NCBI GenBank assembly: GCA_947179485.1
Contig: OX359245.1
Coordinates: forward strand, 61,801,067-61,865,066
Origin: Allacma fusca
Lineage: Eukaryota; Arthropoda; Collembola; Symphypleona; Sminthuridae
DNA length: 64,000 nt
Direction: 5' to 3'
Both the position numbers and the translations under genes were made by a program. The notes beneath the pieces are model-generated. The model searched no databases. It was not told the DNA's origin and saw only the letters and a list, made by a program, of their open reading frames with translations. The first letter of the stretch is position 1. Each line of letters opens with the position of its first letter. Below, in pieces: positions 13,273-24,773 of the stretch.

Positions 13273-14520
13273 TGATAGGGGTGAATTCTCAGCTAAAAAT
13301 GCAGGGGAATTTATTTCACCACACATAGCTAAATAATTCCTTATTATCAAACCATTAATTCAATTTGGGAAATCTTCCCGCGTCCAGGATGGAATTTATT
13401 AATTACACAATTAGTACATGAATTCAACTCAACATATTTTACCAGTGGATTTTCTAAATCAAACTCTATTAATTATTATTAATTATAATTATGAAATAGT
13501 TTAAAGTTTAATTACCTTGTCTTCAATAGGCACAACTTATTACTAGACTATAACTAGACAATTCTTTATTAATTCCTTAAGTCTATGATCTATACAAAAT
13601 CTACAAGTGATATTTTACTTCTATCTCAGTGTCCTATTATTCCCAATCTATAAATTACTACCTGTAGATGGACAAGCTCCATGCTACCAAGGCTGACTAA
13701 TTACTTAGGTCTCTCTACTAGACTACGTTCTTAAATTCTCAAATACTAACTTAAATCTTCCAAGTACAAATACAGAATTCTCTAATTAAGATAAGAAAGA
13801 TACAAGTAGGTGAGACAACTTTCTCACACTACAGGGCCTGAAATATCTAAGATGTTTTTAGGAGAGGTCCAGCAGAGCTGATGCCCGCTTCAGGACCAGA
13901 TATTCAGTGAATCTTCAACTCTTTTTACTTTCCTATTTATACTTTTAACTTCCCTTATGTATTAGCGGCTTGAGATTTTCATCCGCAGCCGGTATTTTTA
14001 TGACTAGATTTAATCTCCGAGGACAAAATCTCAATCAGACTTTTTCCGAGAGGCTCACCGACATTCTGGCGCCGAAAGTAACATAAATACCTATTTTGGA
14101 CAGTTAGTTCTTTTTCCAAAATCTCTACCACATGATAATACATATGTGTCCAGGTATTGATTTTTACTGTCGCCTCTTTTATTGCGAAGGAGTTAATTTT
14201 TGTCTACTCCATCGTAACTTTATGACTTCCTTGTTTCCTCCACTTAATCTCGGTAAGTTGCCTTAAGATCCTAGCCTCGGAGGACAAAACAATAACACGT
14301 GTCACCGATTTTGCCCTCTCCTCCGGACCTTCTAGAACATTCCATTTCCATTCCTTAGCTAAGAATATCCTTCACAAATATTTATTATACTCAAGGAATA
14401 AGATCTTCCAGAATCTTCTGTGGCTAAGTTTCGGATTTTCCAGTTCATCGTATTGATTAATTTTAGTCCACGCCCCTTTTAACTATAGGGCTCTTATTCT
14501 TATTTAAAAAGTACGTAACA
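13273..14520 (-). repeat. LTR (right copy; 5' LTR in minus-strand sense)
   Basis: This is the partner of 5531-6778, equal in length and nearly identical. It is followed by the target duplication TCAT at 14521-14524. The primer-binding-like site lies just inside, at about 13254-13269. Confidence 0.92.
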
Positions 14521-16708
14521 TCATTTATTTATGTTATGTTTCATCCCCATTTTATAGAATCTGTTTTAATTTATGGCTCATTTCATTTGTCCTTCTCCTA
14601 GCCCACAAAAGGGAACGAATCAGTGAATTTCCTGTATAGTGGTGTCCTCTTAGACAGCATACCTTTATATGGGCATGTCTAAAATTTCATTAGGATTACA
14701 TTACATTGAATTAAGACCGCAACCATTGTACACGAGTATTTAGATACGATTAGAATTCAGACGTTCATTGTTGGAAACTGCTGTCGGCGTGTTCTTGAAT
14801 ATAGTGATATCTCGCTGTAAGGGATACCCTTATAAGAGACTTTTCGATATAAGAAATTGCGATTTGCAGTATTCCCATTTAAACTATGTATAAGATTGTG
14901 CTTGTAAGGGATAGTGCATATAGGGGCCAATTTTTTCCGGTCCCTTGAGCATCCCATATAGCGAGAGCTGACTGAATACTTAAAGTGTAGTACAATTTTG
15001 ACGAAACTGCTAGTCAGTTATATCTATGTATAAAATTATTCTATGCATGTACATATGCACTATGTGCCATAAAACACTCTGTACATCCGCCTAAAGCGAT
15101 CAAAGGGGGAAAATATTTGGCTTTCCTGCTTTTTAACACTTTCGTTCAGATTTTTCAAAACTAGATCCTTACTCGCAGCTCAAAACCATACAGCGGTCAC
15201 GAAAGTAACGCAAAAACTTTGCTTTACTATTGTGCTTACAGGTTTGTTGCTTTTGCTTTACAGAATTTACTGAAATAGTTTATGCAATATTTATATTTTA
15301 TATATATATATATAAATGAAATGCAATATTTGTTTTACCTCTACTCCTTCCATGCCGAGGGAAATGTTTTACAACAATCTTCACCTATTCCTATCCCCTT
15401 TTGATTTTTACATTTCTGTGGGTAATATTTTGATGGACCTGCAAAAGAATTTTATTTCTAATCAAAAACGCTCGTAGTGTTTTTTACTCTTACTACAAAA
15501 AGTGGTATATATATAAATATTTTGGTTATATGTATATTGTTCGAGAAAAAGTTTTCTTCTAATTGGGATATTTTTGGATTAAAAGACGTATTTTGAATAT
15601 ATTTTGTATTCAATTTATTTTTGGGAAAAATGTGTAACTTCGTTAAGGCTCAGTATTAATTGTATTATTCAGTTGAAGTCATTTAAAATATATTTTCAAA
15701 CATTTGTTAATACAAAAAATTACTACCATTGGACTGTAGTGTGTTTTGAGGCCTGACGATGTTTTTGTTATAATAAATACCACAATGTATGTATTTTTTA
15801 ACCTCATTATAGTATATTACATTCAAGTAATTCCAGTTATATACAAAAAATGGGCCTTACTACCCTAGGAGTAATTTCCAACCAAAAAATATCATATTAA
15901 CTGAATGTGTCATAACAGATTGAAAACAACTCTTGTTTATGTTTGCTTCTCACACAACCAACTTACTGGAGTAATGGAATTGTACAAAGAAATCTTTATA
16001 GTAATGAGTCATTGATTGGTAAATATTATGCCCACATCTGCTCTGCGCATAATGGAATTCGGCATCACTTTTTTAAATGTATTTGAGCAACGATGTTTTC
16101 CTATTCTCATCTTATTTGAACGTATTATAAAGCTATCCAACAATTTAACTAATTGTCGCCGACTGACCCGGTGGCAACAACAACCCCGGCCAGCAAAAGC
16201 TCACGTAGAGTAAGACAAAGAACAAAAGTTAACTGTAGGAAAAATTATACCAATTTACTCCCACTCTGTATGGACAATGAATGGGTGTAGAATCCACTAG
16301 GTGTTTTGTGAAATTAAGTATTTAATTTAATTATCAATTTCTTGAACTATCTTACAATCAGTAAATAGACGTTTCACTTATGACAATTTTGTAAGTAAAT
16401 ATTTTATTATTCAGGTAAAACAGTATTCAAATTTAACTCAAAACAAAATAAAATACTTTGACAAAATTCCAAGAAAGTTTACTTTCAAAAATAACAGAAG
16501 TCAAAAAAGAAATAACTTTAAGGAAAATAATTAGGAAGAGATTTACAAGTACTCCTTGACTCTCCGGCTTTAGGGCGATGATTAAATTCGACTCATCAAG
16601 TTCATTCCGAAATAACCGTCCACTTCGCAGTACAAAACGTTCAGCCAAACACGTTAACAAAAATTAATATTGTCATAACGTAGCAGTCACACTTATTATT
16701 AGTGCTGC
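14521..16708. other. Array spacer
   Basis: No gene was found. The part 14560-14640 (gctcatttcatttgtcctt) recurs near 22905, 34520 and 36095. The part 15640-16130 recurs at 33900-34390, and partly again at 35757-35950. These are diverged copies of the receptor array's intergenic DNA. Confidence 0.55.
14803..14974. mobile_element. Possible short MITE, pogo/Tigger-like ends
   Basis: The two ends are imperfect inverted repeats built around 'tctcgctgtaaggg' (left) and the reverse complement of 'cccatatagcgaga' (right). The interior has more 'ataaga'/'taaggga' words. The size is about 170 bp. No clear target duplication was found, so the class is a guess. Confidence 0.35.
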
Positions 16709-17566
16709 ATTCCTAGTAGGGTTGGTCATATCGTTAACTTTTGAAATATCGTTAATATCGTTATTGTTCATAAATATAATCCCGATAACGATATGCTAGA
16801 ACGATAAAAACGATATAAAATATAAACTGAAATAACAAGGAAATTAATCAGTAAAAAGTATGCAATAAATATTTAATTTATTAAAAGTTTCATACGAAAT
16901 AAAAATAAGCCGAAATTATGCTTCAGTTTCACTTATTCACTTTTCCAAATGCCTGTTTAACCATTCCTTCTAGTGCTCGGACCAATTAAATTCTGAATTG
17001 GAAATTTTCGGTTCAGTTCAATTCGCTACTTTTTTTGATTCAATTCAAGAAACTGAATCGAATTATTCAGTTCATAACTTTGAATTGCACGTTGTCCTTA
17101 AATTAAAGCTCAAACGCATCATCTGCCCTAAATATTTTAGCAACAAACTAACCGTTTACAAACTCTCCAGATACTCCAAATAACGATTTGTTCCCCTTGA
17201 TCTTAACTTCCTTCTGTTGTACGCTTGGAAAATATTGGTCGTTTCTAGAAAGCGTACCCAGGGAACCAAGCCTTTTGGTACCGTGCATGTGCCAGATCTG
17301 GCAATTAGTGTTGGCTGCGTAACCGATTTGTCAGCCAAAAAACAACTGGTCCGCCGCTGGAATACGGCTCTGGCCATCTGGAATGGTTCGGCGCCGGAAG
17401 CCAGCGCTGTACCATGATATAAAGCGTAGCCGGTCCAGTATTGTGTAATTGGGTTAAATAAAAATTAATTATGCATAATTAAGTTTAATGAAAAATTATT
17501 CGGCGCGTGCACTCTTAACACTTACAATTAGTACATTTTATATTTATTCAACAATTAGAACAAATT

Positions 17567-19533
17567 CTAAACAATTTCGTGAGTAAGAGGTACGCAAGTA
17601 AACGCATCCACACATTCTGGATCTGGAAGGGCAAAACACTTCTTAAATAACAACCGAAATGGTATTTTAAATTCCTCTGACAACAATTTACATTTAAAAA
17701 TACATAACATCCGGCTATGAATAGGATAGTCCTGTAATTTTTCTTTGTAAATAAATTTTCTACAAACTATAATATCTTCATTTGCTTTATGCAATCCAGT
17801 TAGAATAACTACATCTAAATTTGTTGTTAAGAAACAGTTGTCACCGGAATTTATAGATAACAATATACCCCTGTAAATAAACTTCCTTCGGTTTGACGTT
17901 AGAATAAATCCACTTCGAGAACTGCCTGCATCATTATGGGATTCGTTAAAAACAGTTTCTATTTCAATTACTCTATTAACAATTTGTTTTAAATTGTGCT
18001 TTCGACCTCGTAATACTCTTTTAAAAAACTGCATATAATTTTCAAAATCAAATGCACTAAAATTGTTGAGGTTTCCAAAATTTAGTGCATCTGAAGCAAT
18101 ATGTACTAATGTATGCACATTATAAGTAATAAATTCTTTTCCATAAAGATTCTTAGCTTCAAAGACATACTGGCGAAGTAATTTCTCTGCTAATGAATTA
18201 TACGTATTACTAGCAGCTGCGGGAGACAAAAGAATGAAGACAGAAGCACTTAAGAGTAAAAAGTGTTTGTAAAGTTTGTCAGGTAATTTTTTTTTAAACA
18301 AATGGGGCTTGTATAGAGTACAAACATTCTATATTCTGTAGCCTTGAAGTGCTGCAATTCATTTAAACCCCTTGGTTTACGACTGAAGTCTGAAGGAACA
18401 AAAGGTTTAAGCCGCAGCAGTATTTCAGATATCAGGCGAATATCTTTACTTGGAACTCTTACATTAAGAGGGCCTTTCACCCAGCAAAACAAAGATTTTC
18501 GCACAACACCAAGGCATATAAGATGCATATAAACTGCCGGGAATTGTGAGACCATTCCTATGTGTAATTTTGTCAAACAAGAAACACCAGTGTGATGATC
18601 CTCATGTATTTGATTCGCAAACAAGTCATCCGTTTGTAAGGGACAATTTAGATCCAAATAAACTACGCGATCTAACCAATCGCCTTCAACGTTGCATGTT
18701 TCGCAAGCGTAATGTGCATTGTGGCTTTTACAAGATTTTAGGAAGCTCCTAGCTGGAGCATCAGCTATGAAGCAACTAATTCTAATATTATATTTCATAT
18801 TACCATGATTAATTCCATGTTTGTACAACTCTTCCATTTCCGAAACAAATTTTTCCAAATATACATTTACACTCGCTGGTTTAGTTTTTCCATAAAAAAG
18901 TGCAATCAGAAACGGTTTTTGATTTTTTGAATGATTTAAAATGCCCATTAGAGGCCAAAATTGAAAATTATTACTCTTCGAAGCAGGAACTCCATCGCAG
19001 CCAATTGAAACCGTTAAAAGATTTTCTAATGTTTGCTGCATTTTTGAAACTATTGGAAAAGTACATTTTTGTAATAAAGCTTGTTTTAAACGAGAGATAG
19101 TGTTTTGTTTCAAGCCAAAGTAGTAAAACTCGCCACCACAAATAAATTGAGTTTCAGTTGTTCTCGGTGTTCCTAGCAGAGTACGGGCACAACTGGACAA
19201 TTCATTATCTACGTGACGTTTAAGTATTGACAAGAGGGAATCGACGGAACATTGTGTGGCATTGTACGTACACGCCCATTCTCTCAACTTATTACGCAGA
19301 TTCAGGGAATTATCCACATTGTCAACGTTTTCCTCATCCTCTGAATCGGAAAATACTATTGAATAATCATCACACTGCTCAACATATTCAACTGGTTTAA
19401 CAACACCTACATTGTTCTCGCTCGAAATTAAATTACTTTCTATTTGAACATTTTCATTTTGTTTTCTACGAATTTGATTAAGCAACGATTCGGTCTCTTT
19501 AACAATTTTCCGTCGCTTTGTCCTATAACTCAT
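17567..19533 (-). pseudogene. Transposase-like protein, frameshifted at an A9 run
   Basis: Two overlapping minus-strand frames (19533-18250, 427 residues; 18301-17567, 244 residues) together cover one protein family. The first has a basic N-terminus, an acidic stretch at residues 60-72, SIGCDGVP (Asp180), a WPLMGIL/YGKTKPASV region, then FIADAPAR (Asp258) with a Cys pair, YACETC. The second has NVHTLVHIASD and FSAFDFENYM (Glu87). The D/D/E layout and the DAPA..C..C segment resemble the arthropod transposase proteins distantly related to the En/Spm Transposase_21 group. The frame changes at a run of nine A (plus-strand T run 18287-18295), which suggests a one-base slip. At residues 334-337 this copy reads VYMH where I recall DYMH in relatives; that is from memory. 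Probably inactive. Confidence 0.65.
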
Positions 19534-19593
19534 CCTTTTTAAAAACTACCTACTAACGTTAGGCTTATTATTACTAACTATTACATGCCACTT

Positions 19594-21760
19594 TCACTGC
19601 GGGACTTGCTCCTCTTGAAGTTTCTTCCTAGCGGCTCTACCCCCATTACGATCTCCAGAGCCACCAAACCATCGTTGAATGCGTTTGTCAATTTCGGCTT
19701 CAGTAGCCTGCTCACAGCTTGGTGAATTTGGCCGAACTGCAGATAAATTTGTGAATAAAATAATAAAACTGAAAATAAAACTCATAACTGTGCATATTAA
19801 TTTATTTTGAAATTTTGTATCACCGATTAAACAACTACGTAAGTGATGAGTTTTGAAGCAAATTTTCTTAAGAAAAATTCACTCGTCTGGCCAATTCCGG
19901 GGAGATTAGTCTTTCAAGGATTCTGTTAACACAGTCCTTCAGATCCGATCCTCCAATACCACTCAAGTACACAGACTGAAAGAATTAATTTGCGCTTAAG
20001 ATGTATACATATGTAAAAGTGTACTTGTAAATTAAAGTATTCATGAAATGATTACAAGGTTCGTATGATTTTCCTGATTTTGGAGCCAGTGCTGCAGAGA
20101 TGTTAAATCGCTTTCATTTGGGAGAGGAAGTTTAACTCCCAGAGGCAACTTCAATTCTTGCTACTGCAAAGGCAAAGACAAATGTCTTCCTAATGTAAGA
20201 GAAACGTGGTCAATTTTCCTGGTAAGTTTAACCAGCTTCTCCAGGATCAGCGTTTCAAAATCTTGACAAAACCCAAGCAAAATGTATCATTAAATTTACA
20301 TAATAATATTATAAGTAAAATATGTTTGCTGATTGTGAGGAGTACAATTTACGAATTCCAAAACTCAGTACGAGTCTTGTAGCGTCCTATTTATGGTAAC
20401 CCTTGAAACATACTTTATTAGAAGTTAACTGTAAAGAACTAAAAACTTATTTATATGGTCAGCGGATTGAAGTAACCAAATATTGTTTTTGGAAAAACTG
20501 GTAAGGGCATATATCATCGACCTAGCTCTTTAGAAATACATCGAGAGATCTTAATCAACAACACAAGTAATTGTGTTATCAACACACAATTAATCAAACG
20601 AGTAAAAATTTATGTACCAAGCTAAAAATGTTACAACTGTCATACTAGATATTATCACACACTTGTCAGTTCTGAAATAACTAATTATACATTGATTAAT
20701 CAAGCCTCGTGTAAAGACAATGTAAGTCGTATATATATATGTTACATTTGTGAATTTAAAAATGTTTGCATACTTCGAAATTCCAAATGAAAATCTTGGA
20801 ATTGCTAAATAAGTTGATCAATCCTATCCGTTGTCTAATTTGAATGCTCAGGTTCAGGTGCAGCTGCATTCGGAAGATTTATTTCTATAAACGACGATGT
20901 CTCAGGTATTACAAGCAAATCCCCGTCAGAGTCAAATGGAACCGGGTGGAATTCCTCGTCTGAAACTACACCAAAATCATTTTTATATGCAAACTAATTT
21001 TTAACAATATACGCGTAGCAATTGTGTTTTTTAGCTTTAATCATGATTTAATTAAAATATTGTACGTAAGTAATTTGTCTGAAATATGTTTCCAATTTCA
21101 TTGCCTGTATCCAACATAGATCCTGGCACGTTTTGTGACGGGTTTTCGTTCCGTCCTAAACAGTCGCCAACGGAATCATTTGCAGCTTCTGGCGATGTGA
21201 GTAACTTTTTGGGAAGCTTCACGCGTTGTTTTTGGACCTGGTTACGCAGAATTCTCGGCTGAGTTTGAATTGTTTCCACATCTGTTAATTCAAACTCACT
21301 TTCCTCTGTAGTTTTATTTGCTGCCTTTTCGGCTGCCTTTTTAGCCTGGAAGTAATTATCTGCAAAACGAAAAATAAATTTAGTGAACAATTAGCTTATT
21401 CAATTGAAACTTACAGTAGAAACATATTGTGGTGAAAATTGATGTAGATACAGAACATTTCCCTTTTCCAACAATTATGTTTTGTTAAAATACTTCATAT
21501 ACGCGATTATAATTATTATAATAATGACAAAACTATATGTACATACCTGTACCAAGTAGGACTGTACAATCGTAAACTTTCCAGTTGATCCTGGGATTTT
21601 CGGTTGGGTCAGCTGCTTTTAAAATTAAGTTGGTCAACTTTACTTTTTCACTAACTCCCTTCGGCCAGTTGCACTTGTTGTTGTTATTAAACAACCAATT
21701 ATCTGGAACAACTTCCACCGTATTGTCTTTTGAGAACTCCACAACATAAAAAAATACCAT
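19594..21760 (-). CDS. DUF4806-type protein, spliced companion of the transposase-like gene
   Basis: Exons I can place are: 21547-21760 (start MVFFYVVEFSKDNTVEVVP), about 21067-21359 (DNYFQAKKAAEKAANK), about 20845-20966 (acidic, VSDEEFHPVPFDSDGD), 20056-20160 (LKLPLGVKLPLPNESDL), 19883-19975 (YLSGIGGSDLKDCVNR) and 19594 to about 19744 (ATEAEIDKRIQRWFGGSGD). The N-terminal VVEFS..NTVEVVP.NW block, the LP..ESDL..L..WL and L.GIGG blocks, and the EIDKRIQRW tail are the order I know for arthropod DUF4806 proteins, whose biochemical role is unknown. Donors and acceptors are GT-AG where visible. The ends of exons 2 and 3, and the frame across the last intron, are unresolved, so the gene may be partly decayed. 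It ends about 60 bp before the transposase-like frame on the same strand. Confidence 0.6.
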
Positions 21761-22580
21761 TGCGATTCAATATCACTTTCCTTTCTCAGTGCGAAAGTCC
21801 AGGTCAATTCGTGACACAGGCAGCCCAGTTTTACATGCTTACAATGAGTGCACACACTACAACTAGTTAAAATAAAGGAAACCGGTGACCACGCTCAACC
21901 GTACTAATTCCATAAAATTATTACAAATTTAAAACGGCATGGAATAAAATTGCGCATGTCTGAAGCTGTTGTAACATAAATTGGTCCAGATCTGGGCCCG
22001 TACCAACGACTTTGTATTGCTGGGACAGCACTGTCCCATCGAAAATTACCCGGCATTGACCCATCGTAGATGTGCCAAAGTTGGCTTGTGCCTGGCATTG
22101 TTATGGCAAACTAGTGTTGTGCATTTACTGAACTGGTCCGTTACGGGATTTCTGCAAAAATCCTTGAACAGCACTCAGCCGTGATCTGTAGCTCCGAGCC
22201 AGATCAATGCCGAAACGCTTGGTTTCGTGGGTATTCTTTAAGTATATGTGCGAAAACCGTTGTTTTCAATTTAGTTTAGAATTTTGAACTAAAATGAATT
22301 GAACTAGTTTTTACTGAACGTAATTGGGAAAAAACTGAACTGAATTGAACCATTCCGAACACTCCTTCCGGTTCAGGTGACACTTTCTAGTGCACAAAAT
22401 GCGTCAGATGGCACCAACACGCAATGTTTGACGATTATATCTTCTTAGAACGATATTAAGATTGCACGATATATCGTATGAAATATACGAGAATTATCGT
22501 AGCATATCGTTACTCCAAATTGAACGATAATAACGATAATATCGTATCGTTATATCGGTATGACCAACCCTAATTCCTAG

Positions 22581-23259
22581 GTAAGCTTGACACCCTGAGG
22601 GCTTGAACACCTAGTCCCAGAACCTTCCTTTTCTCCAACTCCTCCTCCTAGTAATTCCATTGTCAGAGGCATTGCACAATTTATTTTCAGCTGCACCCTC
22701 TTCCTTGCCCGTTGGTACTGCTTTCTAATTGGCTCTCTCTCCTAACGCTGTCGTTTTCTGAACATCTGAGTTGGGAATGTCAGCCATCTTACCATGCTCA
22801 TTACTTACTCCATCTGTGACGACACTAATGATGAATGTCCGCAATTTTAACATTGGGAAAACTTATTCTTGTTCCCCTGCATCTTTATTTTACAGGGTTG
22901 CTCATTTCATTCGTCCTCTTTGCCCGCAAAAGGGATTGACTCGTATGATATTTACTTCATTGTAGTTTGTAGCAAACTCCTCTACATCAAGATTTTGTTA
23001 ATTGATCTAGCATGAAGCGATAAAAAACTTGAAGGGGCGGGGAGGCGACAAAAAGATAATCTTATGGCTTGTAAAATTAATATATTTCTATTTCCAATGA
23101 GTTTGTTTTTCCAATATGTTTTGACGTTTGCTTTTGGGAAATCCTATGGGGTTTCTAAGTAGTAAACTGGTGGTTATTGCTGTTGAAAAATGCCGTTTTC
23201 ATCCATACAACCAAAGTCACGAATTGCATATTGAAAACCGGTATCAACACTAACAATAA
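22581..23259. other. Array spacer
   Basis: No gene was found. The part 22900-23160 is a diverged copy of 34510-34680 plus 35521-35650, and of 36090-36370, including the stretch 'atgttttgacgtttgcttt'. An empty target site for the element at 34671-35520 lies at 23037-23044 (GCGGGGAG). Confidence 0.55.
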
Positions 23260-23640
23260 GGGAGCGTACACAAATTACGTCACCCACAGGGTGGGTGGGT
23301 AGTTACAGTAATTGGTGACCATTGATGACATAGTAGTGGGGTTCACATCTGCAAAGATGACGCCACCAAAATTTTGCGCCGTTTTTGAACGTTCTTTACA
23401 TTTTTCGCTTGTATTACGATGACGCGAACATAAAAGGATAAAATCATTACTGAATTCTAAGCGCAGAACCAAACGTTCCTATTACAGTTTTGATTTTGGC
23501 GCGACAGCAAGTTTGTCTACGTAGTGACATAATCTGTGTACAGGGTGGGTGGATTCAGCAATAAATGACAAATGGTGATGATGGGGTGAGAGGGTCTGAA
23601 AAGTCGACCTTTTTGGGTGACGTAATTTGTGTATGCTCCC
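23260..23640. mobile_element. PIF/Harbinger-like MITE (381 bp)
   Basis: Inverted ends of about 26 bp begin GGGAGCGTACACAAATTA on the left. The reversed right end is GGGAGCATACACAAATTA, and agreement continues through CGTCACCC. TAA flanks both sides (23257-23259 and 23641-23643), the target preference of PIF/Harbinger elements. It contains GGGTGGGTGG subterminal copies on both sides and no coding capacity. Confidence 0.75.
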
Positions 23641-24562
23641 TAAGTTTTTTCTTATTTATCATGATTAACGTATTTTTGCGCTGCGGTCGTAAGTTCAAAA
23701 ATTTTTGCAGATTCCAGCAATTTAAAATTCTTGGATAAGTATTGTAATAACCAATATTTCCATGAAAATAAAAGTATTAATAAGCAAATCGAAAATAATA
23801 AACTGTTTACACAGCTTTTGCAGTGTTTTACTTCGCCGTTTGGGAATTCCAGGACAATATAAATCCTCCAATTATGGTCGCACTGTGCTCATACATAATA
23901 TTAATTTTAAAATCTGTATATTTGATTTGACCAACTAGTACCTCATAAGTGGGAGTTACTATTTCACAGAAAGGGTGACAAAAAATATTTCCCCTCATCG
24001 CCCCGTCAGGCAAATGAAAGTTGTAACAAATATATGATGACTGACCAGTGATGCGATCGAACCGATTATTTCAAAACTCGATGTTGGTTCGTATTCGAAT
24101 TCGGATTACCGATTCGAAGTATGCCTTCAAATCGAAGTTGGTTTTACAAAACCGAATCGAATAAATCAAGAATTCGAACAATTTATTCGAATCGAATATC
24201 AAAACTAGGTATCGATTTTTATTAATCGATTCGAATTTGGATTCGAAGTTGGTATCGAATCGGTTTTTTCGATTAATCGGTTAAGTTTATCCATTCCTCA
24301 ATTTATTTAGATAACAAAGTCAAAGATTTAACAATTCTTGAAAATGAATACGTAGCGACGAAAAGTTCTTTCGGCCCGAACTTTCGCGTCAATTGTCTCA
24401 TAAAATTGACTAAGAACTAATTGCTTTTAGGTGTTTATTTCTTAAACGAATCAAATTAGCTCGTGGTCCCGGATGACAATTTAACAAAGCTTGATCTATG
24501 TATAAATAAAAGTAATACCTACCATTAAACGTTAGACACCTTGAGAATACTATGGAGGAGGT

Positions 24563-24750
24563 TAGGGCTTCTTTCGGGACCTGACGTCCCGAAGTTTTCA
24601 GGACGGGACCGGGATCGGCACAGTTTCGGGACAAAATCTTTGTCCCCATTTTATTTCGGGACTGAATGGCGACGAACGTTTTTGTCCGGAGGATTTCGGG
24701 ACTGGACAGAATTGTCGCCGGGACAAAAAATTGTCCCAGTAGAAGCCCTA
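24563..24750. mobile_element. Short GTCCCG-family hAT-like element (188 bp)
   Basis: The termini are TAGGGCTTCT and AGAAGCCCTA. The flanks GAGGAGGT and GTGGAGGG agree at 6 of 8 positions, suggesting an older insertion. The interior alternates TCGGGAC and GTCCC words. It has the same ends as 62447-62970 and is nested in 24046-26274. Confidence 0.7.
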
Positions 24751-24773
24751 GTGGAGGGTTACAGTATAAATAT

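Larger units (their letters stand above)
5531..14520 (-). mobile_element. Young LTR retroelement lacking gag and pol (8,990 bp; LARD-like)
   Basis: Two direct LTRs of 1,248 bp each (5531-6778 and 13273-14520) differ at about one site by eye, so insertion is very recent. The target duplication is 4 bp (TCAT on both sides), as in Ty3/Gypsy elements. Read on the minus strand the LTR starts TGTTACG and ends TATCA. A tRNA-primer-like site, TGGTGGAGGTGCGGGG, follows the upstream LTR by three bases, so the minus strand is probably sense. The 6.5 kb interior has no recognisable gag, protease, reverse transcriptase or integrase. It carries two short adjacent minus-strand frames. It fits a large non-autonomous element moved by another element's proteins and looks structurally whole at its ends. 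Confidence 0.85.
16972..22363 (-). mobile_element. 5.4 kb DNA transposon with DUF4806 and transposase-like genes
   Basis: The left end AGTGCTCGGACCAATT and the reversed right end AGTGTTCGGAATGGTT are imperfect inverted repeats. Both are followed inward by many copies of AATTGAACTG/CAGTTCAATT-type words. Further in lie GC-richer segments around GGTCCAGATCTGG and GCCAGATCTGGC. No clean target duplication was found; five bases, CCTTC, border both sides. Two genes are on the minus strand: 19594-21760 (DUF4806 type, spliced) and 17567-19533 (transposase-like). A diverged copy of the left end lies at 57725-58020. The two genes plus ends look like an autonomous DNA element, now decayed. Confidence 0.65.
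16717..22572. mobile_element. hAT-like element with ATCGTT arms, split by a 5.4 kb insertion
   Basis: The perfect inverted termini are TAGGGTTGGTCATA (16717) and TATGACCAACCCTA (to 22572). They are flanked by a perfect 8-bp duplication, ATTCCTAG, at 16709-16716 and 22573-22580. Both arms are filled with ATCGTT/AACGAT words. Without the inner element (16972-22363) it would be about 460 bp. YARNG termini and the 8-bp duplication indicate hAT-type transposition. Confidence 0.85.

Noticed and set aside
14757-14957. Minus-strand 66-codon frame
   Set aside because: It spans a likely MITE; composition and position give no support for a gene.
17156-17417. Frames on both strands near the left end of the 5.4 kb element
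   Set aside because: They cover the GC-richer subterminal palindromic region (GCCAGATCTGGC) and match no protein I know.
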